64,000 bases of DNA from Orientallactaga sibirica (GCA_036365145.1 JAEOAD010000052.1:12151501-12215500); one strand, 5' to 3'; positions 45,216 through 56,212 are shown, counted from the stretch's first letter. Translations and numbers: made by a program. Notes: a model not told the origin generated them from the sequence alone.

Positions 45216-45379
45216 TGCAAACACTCCTGGTCCCCCAACAAAGAAAACCAAATGCAGTAGGAACTTAGGAGAGAGCTTTTAGTCTTCCTTTCCCTTACTT
45301 CCCGAATTCAACAAAATAAGCAAGGGACCTGTCAAATTCATTTCTAAAACAGATCCTAAATCTAGTACTTTCTATTGCT

Positions 45380-45720
45380 ATTGCCTTAGTCACACAACAT
45401 CGTGTGCTTCTTGCACTGCTCCGGACTTCCTCTTTCGTTCTCGGCCAAACACCATGCACAGGCCTTTCCCACATCATGGGGAGTGTGAGTCTCACGATGC
45501 CACGTCTCAGTTCTAAAACCTTCACTGGCTCACCATTGAGTGCAGCGTGAGTTGGCAGATGCCCACAGGCTTGCCCAAGTGCACCCTCCCTCCCTTCACC
45601 TGTTCCTCAGCAGGCTCCACAAGACCTGAAGGATGAGAATGAACCCTCAAGGCTGTCCAGACTAGTCTTCTTGGTATTTCTGCTTAACCACCTCCTTTTC
45701 TTCCTTGAGGTTAAAGGTGT
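45380..45720 (+). mobile_element. L2 (LINE-2) relic
   Basis: AGTTCTAAAACCTTCACTGG then CTCACCATTGAGTGCAG is the conserved near-3' block of L2, with CT-rich diverged flanks. A 76-codon minus frame overlaps and is not coding. Confidence 0.5.
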
Positions 45721-45776
45721 CAATTTAATGCCTAACCCCTTTAAACAAACAAACATTTTTTTCAAAAACTTTCTAA

Positions 45777-45934
45777 CCAGGTGTGATGGTGCATGCCTTT
45801 AATCCCAGCACTCGGGAGGCAGAGGCAGGAGGATTGCCATGAGTTCGAGCCACCCTGAAATTAAGTAGTGAATTCCAGGTCAGCCTGAGCTAGAGCAAAA
45901 CCCTACCTCAAAAAAAAAAAAAACAAAAAAAAAA
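45777..45934 (+). mobile_element. B1 SINE
   Basis: AAAAACTTTCT flanks both ends; complete. Confidence 0.92.
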
Positions 45935-45941
45935 CTTTCTG

Positions 45942-46140
45942 GCTGAGAAGATGGCTTAGCAGTTAAAGGTGCTTGCTTACAAAGCCTGATGGCCCAGGTT
46001 CAATTCCCCAGTACCCACATAAAGCAAGATGCACAAAGTGGCACAGGCATCTGGAGTTCATCTGCAGCAGCAGGAAGAGCTGGCACATCCATATATTCAT
46101 ATTCTCTCTCTCTGCTTGTAAATAAATATACAAAAATGTT
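45942..46140 (+). mobile_element. tRNA-derived SINE right behind a B1
   Basis: GGCTGAGAAGATGGCTTAGC…AAAGCAAGATGCACAAAGTGG…AAATAAATATAC tail. Confidence 0.88.
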
Positions 46141-46740
46141 TGTAAGCACTTTCAGTGGGGTAGCTTGCTTTGTTTTCAAATCCCATTAAATCTTACAGCT
46201 ATCCTATTCATCTCTAGTTCTCTTGCTCTTCAGCTCCTCCTCCAGACTTCTGGCCATGTCATTCTACGGTTGGGATGGTGTCTGCCAATACAAACTGTAC
46301 AAAATTAAACAGGACTTTATCTGGGGTCTTAGGAATTGCAATCCAGGAGACACAAGTTCAGAAAGTTCCAAATTGTAGTAAAGGCTGAAAAGTGGGAGCT
46401 TGTAAGAGTGCTGAGTACTGAGAAGGGACGGGCTACATGACCAATAGAACCAAAATAGAAGAATGTATAAATAGAATGAAAATGCCCACTTGATATGCAC
46501 TCTGTGCTCTGGATACAATGTTATCAGTTATTCCTGGGTCCAGACGCCTGCACTCAGAGGATGATGGTGACCAAAGTTCGTATTTAGGCACCAGCTGCAG
46601 GCCTGCTTAACTCCTGCTTCCTGATAATCTCCCAAGTCCATGTGGAAAAGTTCTTTCGATGTTGCTCTCATAGAAGTGTTCTCTTTATTTTACACAGGTT
46701 ATGTCAGCACTGTGGCTAACAATGTCACTTAGAGTTGGAG
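46141..46740. other. Unique intronic sequence
   Basis: Nothing recognised. Confidence 0.5.
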
Positions 46741-46886
46741 GAGATTTTTGAGGGGTGGGGTCTCATTTTAGCCCAGGCTGAGCTTAAACTCACTCTTATC
46801 TCCAGGCTGGCCTTGAACCCGCAGTAATCCTCTTACCTCTGCCTCCCCAGTGCTGGGATTAAAGGTGTATGCCACCACGTCCAACA
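46741..46886 (-). mobile_element. B1 SINE, diverged
   Basis: GGGGTCTCATTTTAGCCCAGG…CCTCCCCAGTGCTGGGATTAAAGG. Confidence 0.85.
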
Positions 46887-47164
46887 CAAGAGATTGAAAG
46901 TGAAATGAAACCTCACCTAACTGTAGCATCCAGTGAGACAATGATATTTAAGGTGGAAGTAGTTTTCTAATATCTATTATTTTACAGACACTTGTCTAAT
47001 TTTCTATCAAATAAAATTTTAATTCTTAGATGAGATATTAAATGTAGAAAGGTAAGTCTCAAGACATGAGCAGGTACATTCCAAAATGACCTACCTCTAA
47101 GTGAGCTGCGTGGGATTCGAAATCCTTTCGCTCACAGAAACCACAGGTACACAGTGATCATGCC

Positions 47165-47425
47165 TCCAGATTAGCGTATGCTGCGGTTTCCTTCTCCTTG
47201 CTGAGACAGAGCACCTGACCACAAGCAGCTGATGGGGGGAAGGATTTATTTTGGCTCACAGGAAAGGATGGCACAAGCAGAGGCTGGACATCACCTCTGC
47301 CACAGCAGGTGGACAACAGCAGCAGGACCGTGAGCTGACTAGCACGGCCATCAGCTAGGATGGAAGCATTCAAAACACATGAGTTTATGGGATCATCTGA
47401 TTCAAACCACCACAGCCTATGCACA
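47165..47425 (+). mobile_element. Medium-reiteration rodent repeat, copy 1 of 3
   Basis: TTTCCTTCTCCTTGCTGAGAC…CCACAAGCAGCTG…AAGGATTTATTTTGGCTCAC is shared with 57595-57910 and 63030-63395. I associate the family with rodent non-autonomous DNA-transposon or RMER-type repeats, but the name is uncertain. Confidence 0.6.
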
Positions 47426-47704
47426 GTCACTTCACCCAAACGCAGCTGAAGAATCAGTCTCCAAGAACGCAGTCTTGAAGCAGTGTGAGTACACAGCAGA
47501 CTCGGAGGACGATTACAAGATGACCTCCTCGCACGCCAGCGCGTCCCCAACTGGGAGGCTGCTTCTGTCCTATCACCCTGACCTTTCTTAGGCCTGTTTC
47601 CTGTTCTTCACCAACACCCTTCACTCTATGCTCCCAGGTCCTAGGAGTAGAATTCAGACCATAATTTATTTCTTAATCCCTATCCTTTAAACAGCCCTTT
47701 GATT
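47426..47704. other. Unique intronic sequence
   Basis: Nothing recognised. Confidence 0.45.
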
Positions 47705-47908
47705 GGGCTGGAGAGATGGCTTAGTGGTTAAGGCGTTTGCCTACAAAGCCAAAGAACCCATATTTGATTCCCCAGTACCCATGTAAGCCAGATGCACAAG
47801 GTGGCACATGCATCTGGAGTTCGTTTGCAGTGGCTGGAGGCCCTGGAACACCCATTCTCTTTCTCTGTCTGTTGCCAATAAATAAATAAATAAAAATAAA
47901 AAATGTTT
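47705..47908 (+). mobile_element. tRNA-derived SINE
   Basis: Complete copy, low divergence, exact GCACAAGGTGGCAC at 47794-47807. Confidence 0.93.
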
Positions 47909-49107
47909 GAAGAATGGTACCTACTTCAGGATCACTATGAGAAAGAACTACATGACAAGGCAAACCAGTCTGAGTAGCTCCAGGAACAAATGACCATTCA
48001 GTGAAAGTTGGCTCCTCCTTTTCCATACTACTGCAGAACTTCCTTGAGGTCACACCACAACTTCCACATACGAACTGTGAAATTTTCATAAGCCCAAGGT
48101 GCTAAGTACCCTGTGGTCTAATAGTCTCCCTGGTACCTGGAACCTTACAGCTAAGACATTAAACAAGTTCACCTACTTAGTAACAAGCCTCATCCAAGAC
48201 CGTCAAACCTTTGCTTGAACACACCGAGATCTGGAACTTAACGTCTCAACACAGTATGCAGGGACAGTCTGAATTACTACAACGTTCTTTTTGAAGATTT
48301 CACTATACTTAATGATCACCGCCCCTGAAAAGCTTTTCTGACAGGCTGAGTTCACTAGGGGGCATCATCTATCAGGAGAACCACAGCAGAAAGAGAAAAT
48401 TAAAAGGAACGAATTATCCATTGTTTATTCAAACAGAAATATAGTACTTACTTGTATATGACAAGTATGTTAATTTAAATTATTCATCTTAGCATACATT
48501 AAAAAGTGACAGAGAGTTAAAATGAAGTTTTAAAATAAACTGAAAAGTTAGGTCATAAAATCCTCGTTCTCTGCTCACATGTTTTGGTGTGCATGTAAGA
48601 TTATTAAAGTCTGGGTTCTTTCCAAACCCACTACATGGCCTCAGCTAACTTCATGCAATACTAATACGTGTATAAAAAGCATACAAAACTAGATTTGCAT
48701 TTGTTAGTGTTCCTTGCAGTAACCACCAGCTATCCAAAAAAAATAACAACACAATACCACAAAGCCAAAGAGAAAATGATCAGTTTCTATAAGACTACCA
48801 AGAAAATTCAAACCTGGATCTGTGTATAATCAATTATTTAAATTATTTTACACCACATTAGCTTAAAATGTTTCTTCATTAACAACAAAAATGCTACAGC
48901 TATAAAAATTCTGCAGGTTCCAAGAGTCTAAAAGAACAGAACTCTAGCCCACTGAATGACAAAAAACCTGGCACACTGCTCCAGTGGAAAAGATTCCACT
49001 GTGTGGGAGTTGTTTTACATCTGTTCATTAGTGGTAACAGGTAGATTCCACCCTGTCAGGTATAAGATCCAATTCACTTCCAAGTCTCACTCAAGAACTG
49101 ACTCCAG
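47909..49107. other. Unique intronic sequence, 1.2 kb without repeats
   Basis: Contains a CTCF-like core at 48352-48365. No exon recognised. Confidence 0.5.
48352..48365 (+). promoter_or_regulatory. CTCF-like core motif in unique sequence
   Basis: TCACTAGGGGGCAT fits the CCASYAGRKGGCRS core at 12 of 14 positions; the mismatches are at the two ends. It lies in non-repeat DNA. This is motif evidence only. Confidence 0.4.
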
Positions 49108-49166
49108 GGGCTGGAGAGATGCCTTAGCAGTTGAGGTGTTTGCCTGCGAAACTTAAGGACCCAATA
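49108..49166 (+). mobile_element. tRNA-derived SINE, 3' part cut off
   Basis: GGGGCTGGAGAGATGCCTTAG…CTTAAGGACCC ends at the next SINE insertion. Confidence 0.85.
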
Positions 49167-49171
49167 TGCTG

Positions 49172-49379
49172 AGCTGGAGAGATGGCTTAGCGGTTAAGGC
49201 ATATGCCTGTGAAGTCTAAGGACCAGGTTTGATTCTCCAGGTCCCATGTAAGCCAGATACACATGGTGGCGCATGAGTCTGGAGTTCGTTTGCAGTGGCT
49301 AGAGGTCCTGGCAACCCATTCTCGCTCTATCTCTCCCCATCACTAATAAATAAATAAAATAAAATCTTTTTTAAAAAAT
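49172..49379 (+). mobile_element. tRNA-derived SINE
   Basis: Complete copy, head to head-to-tail with its neighbour, ending in AATAAATAAATAAAATAA. Confidence 0.9.
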
Positions 49380-49383
49380 CCAG

Positions 49384-49530
49384 GGTCGGGCATGGTGGCA
49401 CACACCTTTAATCCCAGCACTCGGGAGGCAGAGGCAGAAGGATCTCCATGAGTTCAAGGCCACCCTGAGACTACATACTGAATTCCAGGTCAGCCTGGGC
49501 TAGAGCAAGACCTTAAAAAAAAAAAAAAAT
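49384..49530 (+). mobile_element. B1 SINE
   Basis: AAAAATCCAG on the left and AAAATCCAAC on the right; lacks the last few bases before the tail (AGACCTTAAAAA). Confidence 0.9.
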
Positions 49531-49569
49531 CCAACATGCTAATGTCTGGGTCAAGAATTAGATAATACA

Positions 49570-49806
49570 GGGCTGGAAAGATGACTTGGCAGCTAAGCAC
49601 TTGCTTGTGAAGCCTAAGGACCCTGGTTTGAGGCTCAATTCCCCAGTATGCAATAAGCCAGATGCACAAGGTGGTGCATGCATCTGGAGTTTGTTTGTAG
49701 AGACTAGAGGTCCTGGACACCTATTCTCCCTCTCTCCCTCTTTCCCTCTCTCTCTCTCTCTCTCTGCCTCCCTCTCTCCCTCCCTCTTTCTCTCTCTCTT
49801 AAATAG
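49570..49806 (+). mobile_element. tRNA-derived SINE with long (CT)n
   Basis: GGGCTGGAAAGATGACTTGGC head; the CT-rich tract is expanded to about 75 bp (49726-49800). Confidence 0.9.
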
Positions 49807-49808
49807 AA

Positions 49809-50204
49809 AAAAACAAGAATTGGATAATAGTAGCCTCCAGGTTTTAGGATACAAGGTCACAGGTCTTTTGCTTTGTGCATGCTCAACAAATGCTCCTGAA
49901 ATTAGCTTAGGAATCTCATCAAGGGCACACAGAACCCACCTACCACAGCTCAGGGAGTTTACAGAAGAGGGGCAGAAGGACTGTAAGAACCACAGGGTGG
50001 GAAGGAATATCCAGAGATATTGCCCTCCTCCCACCAATGGCTGACTGCTGCTCTCACAACCCACAACCCCATGGGGAATACCAGCAACCCCGCTGAGGAG
50101 GGACCTCAGTGGAATGAGGGCAGGGAGGAGGGAAGTGATGGCACCAACATACGACATGTCTATACAAAGTTTCTTCTTAATAAAAAATAATTTAAAAAAA
50201 TTAA
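49809..50204 (+). mobile_element. L1 3' UTR end, 5'-truncated
   Basis: Its last 220 bp match the end of the L1 at 10200-10425 (GGGGAATACCAGCAA; CTGAGGAGGG; GTGATG). Tail TAATAAAAAATAATTTAAAA. Confidence 0.7.
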
Positions 50205-50420
50205 AGGGGCTGGAGAGATGGCTTAGCTGTTAAAGTGCTTGCCTGAAAAGTCTAAGGCTCCACGTTCAATTCCCCAGAACCCACGTGAGCCAGATGCACA
50301 AGGTGGCATATGCACCTGGAGTTCATTTGCAATGGCTGAAGGCCCTGGCACACCCATTTTATCTCCCCCCATACCTGTCTCCAATAAATAAATAAAATAA
50401 TTCTTTTTAAATTTTAAAAT
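50205..50420 (+). mobile_element. tRNA-derived SINE in the L1 tail
   Basis: GGGGCTGGAGAGATGGCTTAG…GCACAAGGTGGCAT…AATAAATAAATAAAATAA. Confidence 0.92.
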
Positions 50421-51593
50421 GCTATCACATAGTACAAGAGGGTTATGGTATGAATGGAAGCATAATTTTGTCTGTTTCACTGTATAAAATGAGTGCAATT
50501 CTGCCCAAATTTTGTACTTTGTTTTGAACTACCTACATTCATGCATCTGACATGCAAACTCAATAAAAAGCCAGATCGCTCTTTCTTCTACACTGAAAAG
50601 AGGAGTCTTTGTTGGCCGAATTTTCATCTTACAAGCATAATTTTATAGAGTTCAGTAATGCTAAACTAAGGTTTTAAATAAATTTCAAACAAACTACTTT
50701 CCAAAAGCACCAAAGTTTATTTTTACTCTCTAAATTTTTCCAGGCAATTTCAAGGCCCACTAGCCCTTGAATCTTCTCCAGAATCAAGCAGCTTCATCCC
50801 ATGAAATCAAAATAAATTCCAGATGAATTCATGAGCTCCATGTAAAATAAAAGCACTACAGAATTAGAATAAAATAGGAAAAATGGGCAAAGAATCAAAA
50901 TGTCACAAATAAGAAAAAGTCAAATTAAGGCAATGTGATACATGTTTTCAATTACTATTTTTTCAAGTTTGACAATATTGAACAAAAGTGTGGACATAGG
51001 GGAAAGGATGAAGTATTATTACTAAGAGCACTAACTGACAACTTTCAGTTTATTCCTAACAACCACATGAACGGAAGTCTGCAAAAGCTCGCTGGGCAAT
51101 AACAACACAGCCCAGCCTTCCCAGGCTGGTTTGGAGGCAGGGGATAAAGCCGGCTCCAGGCCAAGTAGAGAGGTCACGACCATTAACAAGGGAATACCTG
51201 CCTGACAGCCCCTCATTCCTTTCCCACAGGTCCTCCCTGCCTACAACACCCTCCCCACCACACTGGTCATGTCCTCGCACCCCATCAAGTACAAGCTCAC
51301 CAGCTCCAGGAAGATGCTTCTCTTTTGAACTCCAGAAACATATAATTACCTGAACTGCTCCCTTGGTCAACATGGCTATTCTTATACTTTATTTACCTAT
51401 ATTCTGGCTTTCTAATTATACTTTTCAAGGGGCTCGAATACACATGTCCCATCCCTCATGCATTCCCTGTAGATTCAGATGGAATGACCTATTGGTAAAA
51501 CACAGCAGGTGTTTTGTGAGTTCAGATCAAGGCTGGATGGCGCCCTAAGGAGAGCAGGTTCACTCCACAGCAGACAGCAAGTCAAGTCAAACC
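50421..51593. other. Unique intronic sequence
   Basis: 51060-51320 is GC-richer but shows no splice-bounded exon; the rest is AT-rich. Confidence 0.5.
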
Positions 51594-51706
51594 ATGGCCA
51601 AGCATGGCAGCTTCTGCCCATGACCCCAGCACCTGGGCAGCGAGGGCAAAAGTGCAAGGCTAGTGTAGGCTTCTCAGTGAGACCCTGTCTCAAAACGAAA
51701 AGGAAA
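51594..51706 (+). mobile_element. Old B1 SINE
   Basis: CAAGCATGGCAGCTTCTGCC…CCCCAGCACCTGGGCAG…GTGAGACCCTGTCTCAAAA. Confidence 0.65.
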
Positions 51707-52214
51707 AGATGTGACAGAAGTCCTCAGCCGCCAGGTCAGTGGAGGGAATTGAACACTAGCGCAATGAAGGCATCAGGGCTTCAGTGAGAGTACTAGATTT
51801 TCAAACGGTTCCCAGCTTTGTGACCCTGGGCTCCCTACCTTACCTCACCATAGTATCACATGATGCTTAACAGAAGAGCACACTGCACTGGGACCCCAGG
51901 TCTGGGCCACCAGCTAAGTCTTCGCCGTACTATCCAACCTGTAAAACCTGGAATTAGCACAAGAGCCAACAAGACGGAGAACAAGCGTCCCACAAAGCTG
52001 CTCTTACTTCAGATGTCTCTGGGCACTTGACACTAAGGTCACACTTGGCCAGAAGTTCAAAGGTTAAAATATTTCCTCTAAGCGCAGTAATTCCCTACAG
52101 AACTTGGTCAAAGCACTACACTTAAATGATACAGCGTTAGTACAGGCAAGTTCTAGGAGAGGGAGGCCTCTGTGCTCCTTTCTCAAGAAATCCAGGTGAG
52201 CCCTCTGCCTTGCG
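51707..52214. other. Unique intronic sequence
   Basis: Nothing recognised. Confidence 0.5.
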
Positions 52215-52575
52215 CAGTCTTCTCTGGCCTCTTCCATGCGCGTGTGCAGTGATCTTGTGCATCGGGCTTCTCCTGCTTTGCTTCTCACAGTCTGTTTATG
52301 CCCAGACTTTCCTCGACGTGAGGGAGAGGTTCTCTGTCCCCTCCCCATTCAAAGCCTGGCTGCAAAGGGAGACAAGCTCTTTTGCCTTGGCCATTCAGCT
52401 AGCCTTCCCTCTGGTCCTAACTCTCCCTAAAACAAACCTTGTTATTTCATAATTCACCCCTCTCTTTCCTAAGTCAGATATGGCTCCAAAAGCTGGGGTC
52501 CACAGGCCTGGGATCTGCCGCAGCTTTATGGAATTTAATTTCTCCCTGGACCCAAATCCTGATCAATATGGTACT
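52215..52575 (+). mobile_element. ERV-type solo LTR, 3' part
   Basis: CTTCTCCTGCTTTGC, CCTAACTCTCCCTAAAACAA, then CACAGGCCTGGGATCTGCC and AATTTCTCCCTGGACCC align in order with 37890-38215. The usual polyadenylation signal is changed (AAACAA for AATAAA). Confidence 0.5.
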
Positions 52576-52955
52576 GCATTACCTGAGCACAACTGACTAA
52601 GTCATTGGGCATAAGCCAGAAGTCACCATGCAGTCCCTTCCTCAGGTGAGGTGGGAGGGGATGCTAAACCTCTTTGATCTGAGTGAACAGACCATTAACA
52701 CAAATTCAAGTGTGTTCAGAAGAGACCAACAGTAACCAAAGATATTCTTTTCACTCAGAAAATTGCACAGAATTTTAAAGCTCAATATCAGGAACTAGGG
52801 AAAGACCAGATACGTGCTTTATTACATCACATATACAATGAACAGAAGCTACTATTTAGAAACCAACTAGCAGACTATGAAAAGAACACAAAGATAAAGA
52901 TAAAGGTAAAAACAAAAGCATTACAAAAGAAGGAGTAAGAAAAAAAAAAAGAGGA
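52576..52955. other. Unique AT-rich intronic sequence
   Basis: Nothing recognised. Confidence 0.5.
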
Positions 52956-53102
52956 GGGCTGGAGAGATGGCTGAGCAGTTAAGGCACTTGCCTGTGAAGC
53001 CTAAGGACCCAGGTTTGATTCCCTAGTGCCCAGATGCACAAGGTGGTGCATGCATCTGGAGTTCTTTTGCAGTGGTTAGAGGCCCTGGTATGCCCATTCT
53101 CT

Positions 53103-53139
<37 letters not shown>

Positions 53140-53202
53140 TACTGCTCTCTCTCCCCCCTCTCAAATAAATAAATAAATAAAATATAAAAACAATTAAAAA
53201 GA
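52956..53202 (+). mobile_element. tRNA-derived SINE with (GT)n
   Basis: AAAAAGAGGAGG flanks both ends. (GT)17 at 53105-53138 replaces part of the CT tract. Confidence 0.92.
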
Positions 53203-53610
53203 GGAGGAAAACACATCAAAACTGTCTATGGAGGTTCAGTTAGACAGAAATAGACATACCCTGAAAGGAAACTGAATATGGGATTGAGGATGGATTCAGG
53301 CTTAGCTAAGCCAAGGCTGAAGGTGATGGCTAGGGATTTCAGATAGACCCTGGATGGATGGGAGCATAGCATAGAGAAGTAAGGACAGGGACAAATCAGT
53401 CAGTTATCTGCACAGATGACACCCAAAAGCTCTCATCACTCCAGCAGAACATCAGGTGGTGTTACAAACCAGTGTGGCCCAGTGGCCCAGGCCTGTGCAC
53501 CCAGCTACGAAAGAAGCCAAAGTAGGAAGATTGTCTAGGACAGAATGTCTTCAGGATCACCGTAGGCGATTTAATGAGACCTTTCCTCATTAATATAAAG
53601 TAAAAAGAGA
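53203..53610. other. Unique sequence with a possible B1 relic
   Basis: 53475-53590 (AGTGGCCCAGGCCTGTGCACC…GTAGGAAGATTGTC) may be a very old B1. Confidence 0.4.
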
Positions 53611-53698
53611 GCTGGGGGTGGAGTTCAGTGTAGAGTGCTGGCCTAGCGTATGCAAGGCTCTAGGTTCAACCCCTAGTACTATTACAAAAAGAAAAGGT
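53611..53698 (+). mobile_element. ID-type SINE
   Basis: CTGGGGGTGGAGTTCAGTG…CTAGGTTCAACCCCTAG has both tRNA-like promoter boxes. Confidence 0.8.
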
Positions 53699-53715
53699 AA
53701 TTAAAAGTTACTGCA

Positions 53716-53958
53716 GGCTGGAGAGATAGCTTGGCAGTTAAGGCACCTGCCTGCCAAGCCTAAAAATGCTGGTTCCAATCTCCAGGTCCCACATTTAGCA
53801 AGATGCAAAGTGACGCAAGGGCGCAATGCCACACTTGACCACAAGGGGGCACATGCATCTGGAGTTTGTTCACAGTGGCTGAGAGGCTGCTGGTACACCC
53901 ATTTTCTCTCTCTCTCTATCTCTCTCTCACTCTATCTCTCTATATCTCTCATAAAAAA
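53716..53958 (+). mobile_element. tRNA-derived SINE, subtype with internal insertion
   Basis: AAAAGTTACTGCA flanks both ends. After AGCAAGATGC it has an extra segment (AAAGTGACGCAAGGGCGCAA…TTGACCACAAGGGGGC) absent from ordinary copies. The copy at 60932-61176 has the same insertion, so it defines a subtype. Confidence 0.92.
53839..53852 (+). promoter_or_regulatory. CTCF-like core in SINE subtype
   Basis: CCACAAGGGGGCAC fits CCASYAGRKGGCRS at 13 of 14 positions (the fifth base is A). Motif only; no binding data. Confidence 0.45.
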
Positions 53959-54138
53959 AAGTTACTGCATGCAACAGGAAGCGTTGAAGCTCATCTCTAG
54001 AACACACTGCATTCAATAGTTTGGACTCTAAACAAAATTATACATAATGATGGTAAGATATAAAAAGAATCATATGATCAACTGCCTAACAAATGCTGGA
54101 TTTGGTTCTTTTTTTGAGACAAGCCCAACAGACTGGTG

Positions 54139-54212
54139 GGGTTTTTTGGTTGGTTGGTTGGTTGGTTTGTTTGTTTGTTTGTTTGTTTGTTTGTTTGTTT
54201 GTTTGTTTGTTT
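54139..54212. repeat. (TTGG)n(TTTG)n microsatellite
   Basis: Five TTGG units pass into about twelve TTTG units, derived from the A-tail of the reverse SINE that follows. Confidence 0.95.
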
Positions 54213-54408
54213 TTGAGAGAGAGAGAATGCATTAGCACTCCAGGGCCTCCACCACTGTAATTGAACCCCAAAGATGTGTAGCACCTTGTGTGCATGTGTG
54301 ACCCTGCATATATGTTACCTTGTGCATCTGGCTTACGTGAAATCTGGGCGTCAAACATGGGTCCTTAGGCTTCACAGACAAACAACCACTAAGCCATCTC
54401 TCCAGCCC
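54213..54408 (-). mobile_element. tRNA-derived SINE, long subtype
   Basis: The reverse copy has a partial internal duplication (CACCTTGTGTGCATGTGTGAC, then TTACCTTGTGCATCTGG), shared with 63572-63754 and, in sense, 56946-57248. Confidence 0.88.
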
Positions 54409-54424
54409 CTGAAATTGGTTTTTG

Positions 54425-54966
54425 GTAAAATGTGCCATTTTATTTTTATCAATATGAAACATGATACATCTAACAGAAACAAAGGCTTACTTTCCAACGA
54501 AAAGGGTGTGAAGCAAGCACAGAACATTTCAACACAACATGCAGGGAACAATATGGTCAGTTTACAGAGCTCTGAACACACTGAAGAAGCAAGACAGAAG
54601 CCTCAAGTATGGAAACCATTACAGACTAACCTGAAGCTTTCGGCATCCTGCTTACAGAAATACACTCAGTAGTTAGCAGCTGCCTTGTTAATTGTTCATG
54701 GCTCCAAAAGTATCAGAGTTTAAGGTTCTTTACAATTCGTGTATCATTTCAGCCTCCAGTTGTACATTTCCCAGAACAAAGTCCCAAGTGCAACTTTTGG
54801 AGCTGTGAACATGGCAAATGTAAATGAAAACAAGGAGTATGAGGCCAGTATACCTGACCAATCAGACGGTTCATGCAGCAAATCGGTTACGGGGTCCAAA
54901 GACCTAAAATGCTCAAATACAAGTAGCTGGATTAGTACCGAGAGACACAGGAGGCTGGACCTGTGA
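54425..54966 (+). pseudogene. Coding-like frame with two stops, identity unknown
   Basis: One frame runs about 180 codons with stops only at 54670-54672 and 54706-54708, ending at a stop at 54964-54966. It is polar and Ser/Lys/Gln-rich (MKHDTSNRNKG; QAQNISTQHAGNNMVSLQSS; ANVNENKEYEASIPDQSDGS; CSNTSSWISTERHRR) and differs from the repeat-derived frames nearby. I do not recognise a family. A decayed processed pseudogene or an old element's gene would fit; chance is also possible at this AT content. Confidence 0.3.
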
Positions 54967-55310
54967 CAGCCAGAGACAGCCCCAGACACAGCATCAACAT
55001 CTGGGACAACGACAGTTCCAGACACAGCATGAACCCCAAGTCTTTCAACACAAAACAAACAAAAAAAACATAGCTGTCACCTCCGAGGGAGTACCAGTTT
55101 ATTTCAGAGCCAGACAGTAAGTGACCATGGCCAGACAACATGTTCCAATGTGGAAGAGCAAAGAAAGCCGCACATCGTCAGGCGGGTGGGTCTGCAGACA
55201 TGCAGTGAGGAGCACATGGTTGAGAAAGAGAGGACACTCAGTGTTCTCCTGTAACCTCCACAGGTACACACACACCACACCACACCACACACCAATTATA
55301 CACACCAAAA
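54967..55310. other. Unique sequence with small tandem patch
   Basis: CCAGAGACAGCCCCAGACAC…CCAGACACAGCATGAACC is a short imperfect duplication at 54965-55033. Confidence 0.45.
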
Positions 55311-55375
55311 AGAAGGAAGGGAGGGAGGGAGGGAGGGGGAGGGAGGGAAAAGAAAGAAGGGAGGAAGGAAGGAAA
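55311..55375. repeat. (GGGA/GGAA)n purine tract
   Basis: About 65 bp of GGGA and GGAA units, all purine on the plus strand. Confidence 0.93.
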
Positions 55376-55399
55376 AGGACAGAGAGACACACTCCCTAG

Positions 55400-55705
55400 T
55401 GTTTGGGAGAGGGTTCAGTCAGTGAAGCACCCACTGAGCAAGCGTGAGAACCTAGGCTCAGGTCCCCAGAACCCACATAAAAGCCGGGCACGGGTACACT
55501 GCGTGCCTACTGCCCCAGTGTTGCAGGGACTGGGACAAGACGACTCCTTGACTTGCGGGCTGGTAAGCATGTCTACTCAACTAGCCAAATGGCAAGTTCC
55601 AGGTCCAGTGAGAGGCCTTGTCTCAAAAAACATGATGTGGAAAGCACCTTAAACATATGAGCACACACATGTGTACGCGCGTGTGTGTGTGTATGCATGT
55701 CAAAA
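55400..55705 (+). mobile_element. B4 SINE with CA/GT tail
   Basis: Head GTTTGGGAGAGGGTTCAGTCAG…GGTCCCCAGAACCC, B1-like middle CCGGGCACGGGTACACTGCG, and GCACACACATGTGTACGCGC tail. Confidence 0.75.
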
Positions 55706-56099
55706 AAAGTCCACTTTCTGCCCATGGTGCTCCCCATACAAAGCCAAGCAGAGTAGAGCTGAGCAGCTCCAGCTTGCCCATGTCTACAGAGCTTCAGCCT
55801 GGCTGCCTGGCTGCCTGCCCGCCTCCCTGCCACACGCTTCCCTGCTCACAACCAAACCACACGGCCTACCTCCTTCCCACTACTCACCACCGCCAAGCCC
55901 ACACTGTCCTTCTGCAGAGCAACGTGGCCTCTACATGCTAAAAATGTCTTCCTCTCCAAAAGCCACTATTGTCAGGCTCTTTGTTCGCTCCTTTTAGGTG
56001 GTGCCAGTGAAACCCGATTTTAAAAACCAGTGAAAACAGCCTCTGTTTTTAAGATGAAGAGGCCGAGCTTCAAAAGTAAATTTAGTTGTGCATATCCAT
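55706..56099. other. Unique intronic sequence
   Basis: A (GGCTGCCT)-like patch lies at 55801-55822. Nothing else recognised. Confidence 0.45.
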
Positions 56100-56212
56100 T
56101 TATTTTTTTTTTATTGTTGAGACAGGGCCTTGGTATGTGATCCATGCTGATCTGGAACATACTATCCCCCTGCTATGACACAGGACTGCCACTATGAGCT
56201 ACTACCTCAGCT
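56100..56212 (-). mobile_element. Old B1 SINE
   Basis: TTTATTGTTGAGACAGGGCC…ATGCTGATCTGGAACATACT; degraded. Confidence 0.6.

Noticed and set aside
49558..50157. 199-codon minus frame and 152-codon plus frame
   Set aside because: They cover a SINE, its CT tract and an L1 3' UTR; no conserved protein signal.
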